NCBI RefSeq assembly: GCF_012726295.1
Contig: NZ_JABAOB010000005.1
Coordinates: 484,921 to 548,920, forward strand
Reading direction: 5' to 3'
DNA: 64,000 bases
From: Chitinophaga sp. Ak27
GTDB lineage: Bacteria > Bacteroidota > Bacteroidia > Chitinophagales > Chitinophagaceae
Numbering within the stretch: position 1 is the stretch's first letter; every line of letters begins with the position of its first letter. The translations under genes were made by a program, and so were the position numbers. Below, one piece after another: positions 52,472 through 59,114 of the stretch. A model generated the notes under the pieces. That model saw nothing but the letters and a program-made list of their open reading frames with translations, was not told the DNA's origin and did no database searches.

Positions 52472-53752
52472 ATGAACAGAACTATTTCCCCTCCCATTAA
52501 AGATGCAGTGGAATTTGATATAAAGCTGAAACCATATGAACTGTTTACACTGGACAATGGCATTCCGGTGTATACAATGAAGTCGGATGAGCAGGAAACC
52601 TTACAGCTGGAACTTGTATTTCCGGCAGGAAGCTGGTATGAGACAGAAAGCCTGGAAGCCGCTGCCACTAACTTCCTGATGAGAAATGGTACCAGTAAAC
52701 ATACCGCACAGGAGATCAATGAAAATATAGACTATCATGGCGCCTACCTTAACCGGAATGCTTACCATGAAAATGCGACTTATACGCTGCACTGTCTCTC
52801 TAAACATACGGAAGTGCTGCTGCCTATGTTGCAGGAAGTGATCCTTGATCCCATTTTCCCTGAAGAGGAGCTGAGTCTGTATAAACAAAATCAAAAGCAA
52901 AAGCTGGCTGTAAACCTGCTGAAATGCGATTTTGTAGCCAACCGCTTTATTGACAAATATCTCTTTGGCGACTTTCACCCTTATGGTCGCGTAAGCACCA
53001 TGATGGCCTACGATGCCTTACAGGCAGAGGGACTCAAAGCCTTTTACAAGAAGCATTACACCTACAACAACTGCAAAATATTTGTGGCTGGTAACATGCC
53101 CGCCAATATCATCACGTTGTTGAATAAGTATTTTGGCAGCACGCCATGGAATGGCGAAAGCAACCTGGTAAAGCTCGACATGCCGATCCAGGCCGCTGAA
53201 GAGAAAAAATTCCGGATCTTCAATGACGAAAATGGCGTACAGGGCGCTATCCGCATAGCCAGGCATTTTCCTAACCGCTACCATCCTGATTTTCCGAAGA
53301 TGCTGGTGTTAAACACCATCTTCGGTGGATATTTTGGCTCCCGTTTGATGAGTAATATCCGGGAAGAAAAAGGATATACCTATGGTATCTTCTCCCAGCT
53401 ATACAACTTCCGTCAAACCAGTGCGCTGAATATACAAACAGAGGCAGGCCGCGATGTATGTGAGGCTACTATAGAAGAAGTATATAAAGAACTCACGAAC
53501 CTCCAGAATGAGCCGGTTCCCAAGGAAGAACTGGACCTCGTTCGAAACTATATGATCGGTTCCATCCTGGGCGACCTCGATGGTGCTTTTCAATTAATAC
53601 AACGCTGGAAAAATTTGATTTTAAATGATTTAGATGAGAATTATTTTTATAATAATATACAAGTCATTAAAACAATCAGTGCAGAAGAATTACAACAACT
53701 GGCTAAGCAATACTTTACGCCCGGTGACTTTTATGAGCTGGTCGTGATTTAA
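52472..53752 (+). CDS. M16-family protein, inactive partner
   Basis: 426 residues, same fold as its neighbour, but where H-x-x-E-H should stand it reads AATNFLMRNGT, so zinc cannot be bound. The M16 partner motif is retained (GGYFGSRLMSNIREEKGYTYG, the R/Y pair that binds the substrate C-terminus). It most likely forms a heterodimer with the catalytic chain. The pair is closed by a 66-bp perfect palindrome. Confidence 0.88.
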   Translation: MNRTISPPIKDAVEFDIKLKPYELFTLDNGIPVYTMKSDEQETLQLELVFPAGSWYETESLEAAATNFLMRNGTSKHTAQEINENIDYHGAYLNRNAYHENATYTLHCLSKHTEVLLPMLQEVILDPIFPEEELSLYKQNQKQKLAVNLLKCDFVANRFIDKYLFGDFHPYGRVSTMMAYDALQAEGLKAFYKKHYTYNNCKIFVAGNMPANIITLLNKYFGSTPWNGESNLVKLDMPIQAAEEKKFRIFNDENGVQGAIRIARHFPNRYHPDFPKMLVLNTIFGGYFGSRLMSNIREEKGYTYGIFSQLYNFRQTSALNIQTEAGRDVCEATIEEVYKELTNLQNEPVPKEELDLVRNYMIGSILGDLDGAFQLIQRWKNLILNDLDENYFYNNIQVIKTISAEELQQLAKQYFTPGDFYELVVI

Positions 53753-53756
53753 AAAA

Positions 53757-53822
53757 ATAAGTTCTTTAGAAAAGAAAAAAGTTTCCATTAATGGAAACTT
53801 TTTTCTTTTCTAAAGAACTTAT
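53757..53822. terminator. 66-bp perfect palindrome with no spacer
   Basis: Thirty-three bases on each side of 53789/53790 are exact complements; the centre reads CCATTAATGG. Both strands have T-rich second halves, so it should terminate transcription either way. It begins 5 bp after the M16 partner stop. Confidence 0.88.
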
Positions 53823-53902
53823 CCTCAATGTTCTATATTTAAATACCCTTCGGCGTACAACTGAAAAATGAAGAAATATCTTTTCATCTAAATAGTAGCA
53901 TC

Positions 53903-54709
53903 ATGGAACCCAAAAACGACTATTTAACCGCCAATAAAGTACTCTGGAATAAACGGACAGACATACACGTTAACTCAGCATTTTACGATGTTCCGGGCTT
54001 CCTGGCCGGTAATAACCCGCTCAAGGAAATAGAATTATCCCTGTTAGGCGATGTGGCTAACACCACCCTGCTCCATCTCCAGTGTCATTTCGGACAAGAC
54101 ACCTTATCTCTGGCCAGGATGGGAGCCCGGGTGACCGGCGTAGACCTCTCAGATACCGCTATTGCACAGGCCAATGCCCTGGCAGCACAAATACAGCTGA
54201 CCAGCCAGGCCAGCTTCGTTTGTTGTGATGTATATAGCGCCCCGGCGCATATCAATGACCGCTTTGATACGGTATTTACCTCTTACGGTACCATTGGCTG
54301 GCTCCCGGACCTGGATAAATGGGCCGCCGTAATCGAGCATTTTCTAAAACCCGGCGGGCACTTCGTGATGGCCGATTTTCACCCGGTAGTATGGATGTTT
54401 GATGATTACTTTAAAACTGTTTTCTATTCTTATTTCAATACCGAAGCCCTGGTGGAAGAAACCTCTGGCACTTACACAGATCGCAACAGTAACATCAAAA
54501 GCACCTCTTATTCCTGGAACCATCCGCTAAGTGATATTATTATGGCACTAACGGCGCAAGGATTGCAGTTACAGGTATTCCGGGAATTTGATTATTCTCC
54601 TTATAATTGCTTTAATAATACAATAGAAAAAAACGGCCGGTTTTATATTCAGGGAATGGAAGGAAAGCTACCAATGGTATATGCATTCAAATTCTTTAAA
54701 CCTTTATAG
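53903..54709 (+). CDS. Class I SAM-dependent methyltransferase
   Basis: 268 residues. Motif I reads LLHLQCHFGQDTLSLA, with acidic motif II VTGVDLSDTAI and motif IV FDTVFTSYGTIGWLPD. This HFGQD variant is common in a Bacteroidota/Firmicutes group of small-molecule methyltransferases. The substrate is unknown. It is followed immediately (1 bp) by an LprI-like gene. Confidence 0.86.
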   Translation: MEPKNDYLTANKVLWNKRTDIHVNSAFYDVPGFLAGNNPLKEIELSLLGDVANTTLLHLQCHFGQDTLSLARMGARVTGVDLSDTAIAQANALAAQIQLTSQASFVCCDVYSAPAHINDRFDTVFTSYGTIGWLPDLDKWAAVIEHFLKPGGHFVMADFHPVVWMFDDYFKTVFYSYFNTEALVEETSGTYTDRNSNIKSTSYSWNHPLSDIIMALTAQGLQLQVFREFDYSPYNCFNNTIEKNGRFYIQGMEGKLPMVYAFKFFKPL

Positions 54710-54710
54710 C

Positions 54711-55112
54711 ATGAAATCTATTTTTATTTTTCTTTTGCTGATAATCAGCAGCGCTGCTGCTTTTGCACAATCCCAGGGAGAGATGAACAAACAGGCAGGG
54801 CAGGAATATAAAGACGCCGACAAAAAACTAAATGAAATCTATCAGCTGATCATCAAAGACTATGCTGCCAATAAGACATTCATTCAAAACCTGAAAGAAG
54901 CACAGCGTATCTGGATCCAGTTCCGCGACGCACAGGTGAAAGCCATGTATCCTGCTGCCGCTAAAACCTATGGCAGCGTGTTCCCCATGTGCAAGGCCAA
55001 CTACCTGACAGAGCTTACCCATCAACGTACTGAGGCACTGCGGGTGTGGCTCAACGGCCTCCCACAAGGCGATGTTTGTAGCGGCTCCATAGGAGATAAA
55101 CAGGATCATTAA
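54711..55112 (+). CDS. LprI-like (DUF1311) secreted protein
   Basis: 133 residues from ATG 54711 with a signal peptide ending AFAQ. The Lysozyme-inhibitor LprI domain is visible: EMNKQAGQEYKDADKKLNEIYQ, then LKEAQRIWIQFRDAQVKAMYP, and a closing TELTHQRTEALRVW. It has two Cys (near 94 and 124). LprI of Mycobacterium inhibits lysozyme; whether this one does is untested. A second copy follows. Confidence 0.85.
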   Translation: MKSIFIFLLLIISSAAAFAQSQGEMNKQAGQEYKDADKKLNEIYQLIIKDYAANKTFIQNLKEAQRIWIQFRDAQVKAMYPAAAKTYGSVFPMCKANYLTELTHQRTEALRVWLNGLPQGDVCSGSIGDKQDH

Positions 55113-55140
55113 TATTATTATAAATTTTAATATTGTTTCG

Positions 55141-55148
55141 TATATTTG
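55141..55148 (+). promoter_or_regulatory. -7 promoter box for the second LprI-like gene
   Basis: TATATTTG, 17 nt before the ATG at 55166. Confidence 0.5.
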
Positions 55149-55165
55149 TTGCTCACAGTGAGCCT

Positions 55166-55567
55166 ATGCGAAACCTTATCCTCATTTTACCGCTATTCCT
55201 GTGCACCAGCGCCTATTCCCAAACATCCAAAGCGGCGCTGGATACATTGGAAATTCATTACCAGCAATGCCTGAGTAACAGCCACCAGATGTATAATTGC
55301 GCCGTGATTTATTACAAACAGCTGGACAGCCTGTTGCACAACACCCTGCAACATTTATATTCCAGCCTTAATCCTGGCAGGCAACAACAGCTGCAAGCCG
55401 AACAATCGGCTTGGGAAGAAAAAAAAGAAGAGTATTTCAAGAAAATAGACGAACGGGTGGAAAAGATGCATAAACGCACCATGGAAGGACTGGATGACGA
55501 TATGATATCGACGGATAATAAAGCTTCTTTTATCAAACAACGACTGACCACACTACTTAATATTTAG
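55166..55567 (+). CDS. Diverged LprI-like (DUF1311) secreted protein
   Basis: 133 residues from ATG 55166; signal peptide ending SAYSQ. The same size and helical plan as the preceding gene, with CLSNSHQMYNCAVIYYKQLDSLL and LQAEQSAWEEKKEEYF in place of the 'aQr.Wi.fRda' block. I call it a diverged copy with moderate confidence. It has its own promoter box and ends at a long hairpin. Confidence 0.68.
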   Translation: MRNLILILPLFLCTSAYSQTSKAALDTLEIHYQQCLSNSHQMYNCAVIYYKQLDSLLHNTLQHLYSSLNPGRQQQLQAEQSAWEEKKEEYFKKIDERVEKMHKRTMEGLDDDMISTDNKASFIKQRLTTLLNI

Positions 55568-55577
55568 CTTAAGAGGC

Positions 55578-55675
55578 TAAAGCGGAAAGCATAAAGCTAT
55601 TGTGAAGACGATCTTCGCGAATATTTATAAATCGCTTTGGTTAGTCTTCACAATAGCTTTATGCTTTCCGCTTTA
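55578..55675. repeat. Long perfect hairpin with AAAGCNN heptads
   Basis: Arms 55578-55609 and 55644-55675 are 32-bp perfect complements, with a 34-nt loop. The outer part has heptads AAAGCGG, AAAGCAT, AAAGCTA, like the hairpin at 47588-47686. It lies between convergent genes and may act as their terminator. Confidence 0.82.
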
Positions 55676-55681
55676 TGCTTC

Positions 55682-56821
55682 TTACAGCCTTTCCTGGTGG
55701 CGTAGCCACCGCTCCGGCATTTCATTATTACTAGCCATGAGATAGTCGTTATAAGCGCAGGGAACAAATTCCCGGTCGGGCAATTGCATCCACCAGCGGC
55801 CTGTTTTCTTACTTTTCAGGAAAACAGTTTCTATATCGGAGAAGGCTATATGAAATTCCCAGAATGCATCACGGTCTTCCAGTAGGGCTTCACGATTCCT
55901 TACAGCCCGGCCATCCATAAAATACCACATCATTTGTGAAATTTGCCGGGCGGTCAGCTGCTCTTTATCTTTTTCGGGGCGATATCCATAAATACCAAAG
56001 GAGGAGAGGCGGCTGCTCATCCCGGCGTATCTCGCCAGGGAACAGGCTTCTTCTCCACTAAAACCATTGGGAGAGAGCTGATTGGCTGGAGCGTCTGTAT
56101 GCCGGATGATATTGATATCCAGGCTAAACAGATCAGAGTGCCGCAGAACAGGTTCTGCCTCTTCCATGTTTTCGCGGATACGTCCTAACCGGAAACAATC
56201 GAAACGCAGCTTATCCAGCGTTTCTAACATGCGCGGATGTACGAAATAACTTTGGAACCCGATATGATTATAATGCCGGAGATAATTAGGTTGTTCTGTC
56301 AGGATATCCATTAAAAAGCGTTCGCTGCGTACAGACGACTCTTCTTTCAGATCTATCAGGGCATCGGCTACGGTAGCTTCAATAATTAATTGCTGTGAAG
56401 CGTAGGCTTTATATTGCGGATAGGTGAGATCGTGAGATCCTCCCAGAATGATAACGGTTTTGTTGATGGCCAATAATTCTGCTATCACAGTCTTCATGGC
56501 AGCATAGGCATCTGCGAGAAAAGCGCCTGACTGAAGATTGCCGATATCAGCCAGCTTAATATCACGATGCCAGTTGTAGAGGCGGAAAAATTCGCGGCGT
56601 ACAGCGTCTGGCCCATTGGTGCTAGTTTTGCCGGATGCACTCCCTCTTTCTTCTCCCACACCCAGCAAAATAATATCGGCCAACTCTATATCCGGTTGAT
56701 GGTGCTCTTCGTACACGTCGATCACACCCCCTACCTGGAATGGGTCATACTCCTGATCATCGTTTAATACAGCTTTGGAAACAGGACGCAAAAAATCCTG
56801 CAGGTGCGAAAAATCTGCCAT
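55682..56821 (-). CDS. Arginase/formimidoylglutamase-family protein with altered metal site
   Basis: 379 residues from ATG 56819-56821. The ureohydrolase fold is recognisable by LGVGEERG, then ILGGSHDLTYPQ (metal His130), FSLD and a C-terminal FWEFHIAFSDIETVF. The second ligand block DAHxD reads DALID (His to Leu at 155) and the third DxD reads LDIN (second Asp to Asn at 237). Two of six metal ligands are thus changed. It may bind one metal or have a non-enzymatic role. Confidence 0.82.
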   Translation of the reverse strand: MADFSHLQDFLRPVSKAVLNDDQEYDPFQVGGVIDVYEEHHQPDIELADIILLGVGEERGSASGKTSTNGPDAVRREFFRLYNWHRDIKLADIGNLQSGAFLADAYAAMKTVIAELLAINKTVIILGGSHDLTYPQYKAYASQQLIIEATVADALIDLKEESSVRSERFLMDILTEQPNYLRHYNHIGFQSYFVHPRMLETLDKLRFDCFRLGRIRENMEEAEPVLRHSDLFSLDINIIRHTDAPANQLSPNGFSGEEACSLARYAGMSSRLSSFGIYGYRPEKDKEQLTARQISQMMWYFMDGRAVRNREALLEDRDAFWEFHIAFSDIETVFLKSKKTGRWWMQLPDREFVPCAYNDYLMASNNEMPERWLRHQERL

Positions 56822-56845
56822 CACTTAATTGGATTTAGTTGATGG

Positions 56846-56853
56846 CAAACGTA
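56846..56853 (-). promoter_or_regulatory. -7 promoter box for the arginase-family gene
   Basis: The minus strand reads TACGTTTG (TAnnTTTG), 24 nt before the ATG. Confidence 0.5.
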
Positions 56854-56929
56854 CAAAAAAAAGCAAAAACCAGGCAGAAAGGCAGCGGGTCAAAATTACT
56901 ATAACGGGAATCTTGTAGAGGTAATGCTA

Positions 56930-57178
56930 CTAGTTCTTGTGAATAATAAATTCGAATGGCTTATGCGACTTGCGTGAAATTGCTTTTTCCAGCACCGATC
57001 GTTTGCTGGTAATCCGACTCTTGTTACAATCCATCACTTCCATAACTGCACAGAGATAATCCATCGTTTCAATCAGCGAAAGCATTTCACTGATTTGTCT
57101 AACTGCAGACTGGATCTGCTGCTCCGTGTACCTATCTTCATGTAGCAAGATTAATAAATCTCTATCTACAGGTTTCAT
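56930..57178 (-). CDS. Small hypothetical protein
   Basis: 82 residues, no signal or membrane part, mostly helical and charged (DRDLLILLHEDRYTEQQIQSA, MLSLIETMDYLCAVMEVMD), with a basic C-terminal third (SRKSHKP). I do not recognise it. Isolated on the minus strand with no clear promoter box; a real gene is plausible, not certain. Confidence 0.5.
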   Translation of the reverse strand: MKPVDRDLLILLHEDRYTEQQIQSAVRQISEMLSLIETMDYLCAVMEVMDCNKSRITSKRSVLEKAISRKSHKPFEFIIHKN

Positions 57179-57309
57179 GAATAAAAAATTTGACTGTTCC
57201 CCGAAATATTGTTTGGCCAGGTATCAAAGGATAGTTCAAAAAGATAAGGTAAAAATTGTTTGCTGTCAATCGTAGTTAAAGTCGTCTTTAGTTGTCAAAC
57301 AGATCGTTA

Positions 57310-57432
57310 TTAGTGCATTCTTTTCTTATTCATGGTAGGACAACCGCAATCGTTTTTCTTAAAAACTTTACAACCTTCCATCACTAAACATCCACAAAGA
57401 AAAAAGACTACAATCCATTTTATACTTTTCAT
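57310..57432 (-). CDS. Tiny Cys-rich lipoprotein-like peptide
   Basis: 40 residues, below usual gene-finder limits. Basic start MKSIKW, a hydrophobic core IVVFFLCGCLVM, then EGCKVFKKNDCGCPTMNKK. A lipobox could be LCGC or MEGC. The KKNDCGCPT end recalls very short lipoprotein-like peptides of Chitinophagaceae that I know only as hypothetical. The flanks 57179-57309 and 57433-57542 hold nothing else I can name. Confidence 0.55.
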   Translation of the reverse strand: MKSIKWIVVFFLCGCLVMEGCKVFKKNDCGCPTMNKKRMH

Positions 57433-57542
57433 ACTGCAGTTTAATATACTTGGCTATGATTAAAACCTATCTTAAGTGTTTACCTTTTCTTAACAATGCT
57501 CTTTTGTAATTTAAGCTAAATTCGTAAAAAATATTAAAATAT

Positions 57543-58637
57543 TTGTCCACAATTCGTTCCTCACGTAAAATTCTTGTAGTTCCGCTGGACTGGGGCCTTG
57601 GACATGCCACCCGGGATATTCCCCTCATCCATGAAATGCAAAACGCAGGTTGTCAGGTTTTTATTGCAGCAGAAGGCAAACACGCTGCTTTGTTGCAACA
57701 GGAATTCCCACAGGTAACCATTTTTCCGCTGCCGGGATACCGTATCCAGTACGCACAAAAAGGGCAGTTTTTCGGGCTGAAAATTATTCAGCAAATCCCT
57801 AAAATTTACCGGGCTGTAAAGCATGAACAACGCTGGCTAAAGAAGATAGTAGCTGATTATCAAATAAATGCAGTGATTTCCGACAACCGGTTCGGCCTGT
57901 ATCATAAAGATATTCCTACTGTTTTTATTACACATCAGCTACTCATCAAAACACCTTTCGGCGGATGGATAGAGCGAACCCTGCAGAAAATAAATTATCG
58001 TTTCATTAACAAATACAGCGCCTGTTGGGTACCCGATTTTTCCGGTAATAATAACCTTTCCGGCGAATTGGCCCACCCGGGTAAATTACCCGGTCACATC
58101 AACTATATAGGCTGCCTGAGCAGGTTTGTACCTAAGCCTGGTGTAACAAAAAAATATGATCTGCTGGTATTGATCTCCGGACCCGAACCACAAAGATCCA
58201 ACCTGGAGAAACTGATAGTAGATCAGATCAAATCATTGTCAGTTACCGCCCTCATTGTAAGCGGCAAACCCGGCAGCCCCCAGCATGAAACAATCGCTCC
58301 CGGCATAACCCAGGTTAACCACCTGAACGCCAGTGAACTAAACGATGCTATGCTGGCCTCCGATATGGTACTAAGCCGCTCCGGCTACACAACCCTGATG
58401 GATCTGGCCAAACTGAATAAAAAAGCCATCCTCATTCCCACTCCCGGGCAATCAGAACAGGTATACCTGGGCGAATACCTGATGGAAAAAGGATACTTTT
58501 ATTCTCTTCCGCAGGAAGAATTTAACTTAAAAACAGCGCTGGAAGAGGCTTCCCGCTTTCCTTTCCGGTCATTTCACCACGACCAGGACATGGAACAGTA
58601 CAAACAGGTGGTGCAGCATTTTGTACAGTCCATCTAA
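57543..58637 (+). CDS. Glycosyltransferase, MurG/GT28-like, TTG start
   Basis: 364 residues. The N-terminus KILVVPLDWGLGHATRDIPLI is the GT-B donor-domain loop (G-x-GHATR). The C-terminal half has LLVLISGPEPQRS and the donor-binding SRSGYTTLMDLAKLNKKAILIPTPGQSEQ. Acceptor and sugar are unknown. The start must be TTG 57543: a stop at 57525-57527 is in frame, no ATG or GTG lies between it and the conserved motif, and the motif begins at residue 9. Confidence 0.85.
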   Translation: MSTIRSSRKILVVPLDWGLGHATRDIPLIHEMQNAGCQVFIAAEGKHAALLQQEFPQVTIFPLPGYRIQYAQKGQFFGLKIIQQIPKIYRAVKHEQRWLKKIVADYQINAVISDNRFGLYHKDIPTVFITHQLLIKTPFGGWIERTLQKINYRFINKYSACWVPDFSGNNNLSGELAHPGKLPGHINYIGCLSRFVPKPGVTKKYDLLVLISGPEPQRSNLEKLIVDQIKSLSVTALIVSGKPGSPQHETIAPGITQVNHLNASELNDAMLASDMVLSRSGYTTLMDLAKLNKKAILIPTPGQSEQVYLGEYLMEKGYFYSLPQEEFNLKTALEEASRFPFRSFHHDQDMEQYKQVVQHFVQSI

Positions 58638-58687
58638 ACGGCTAAATGAACTTGTAATAAGCCAGGGATGCCTTGCGTCCCTGGTAT

Positions 58688-59017
58688 TTAAATATTCTTA
58701 ACGTCTGACCCGGTATAGATCTTCTTGCCGACAATAGCAACGGGGCGTTTCAGGAAAGAATACTCCTGTAAGATCAACTCCCTGTAATCTGATTCTGTTA
58801 GCTCTTTTTCATGTAATCCCATAGGGCGATATTGTTGGGACCTTCTGCTGAACAGTGATTCATAACTGCCTGATAGCGCATGCATCTCTTCCAGCTGCTC
58901 CGGTGTTATTTTTTCTTTTTTGATGTCCTGCAAAATAAATCCCCGTTCTTTTGCATTCGTTTCTGTCAGTATTTTCTTACAAGTACCACAGGTTGACAAA
59001 TGATAGATTTTATTCAT
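58688..59017 (-). CDS. ArsC/Spx-family thioredoxin-like protein
   Basis: 109 residues from the ATG at 59015-59017; an in-frame upstream start adds 16 unlike residues. The opening IYHLSTCGTCKKILTE has the active Cys and the C-xx-C. KKEKITPEQLEEMHALSGSYESLFSRR and a closing RPVAIVGKKIYTG fit the arsenate-reductase/YffB/Spx fold. Whether it reduces arsenate cannot be told. Confidence 0.87.
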   Translation of the reverse strand: MNKIYHLSTCGTCKKILTETNAKERGFILQDIKKEKITPEQLEEMHALSGSYESLFSRRSQQYRPMGLHEKELTESDYRELILQEYSFLKRPVAIVGKKIYTGSDVKNI

Positions 59018-59075
59018 CCTTTTTATTTTTTTCCACCCTAAAGTTACATCCTCACCGTATATCATACTACTATCT

Positions 59076-59083
59076 TAATTTTG
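59076..59083 (+). promoter_or_regulatory. -7 promoter box for polA
   Basis: TAATTTTG, 31 nt before the polA ATG. Confidence 0.55.
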
Positions 59084-59114
59084 CAGATTCAAATTAAATC
59101 TTGTAGGTTTAGCG

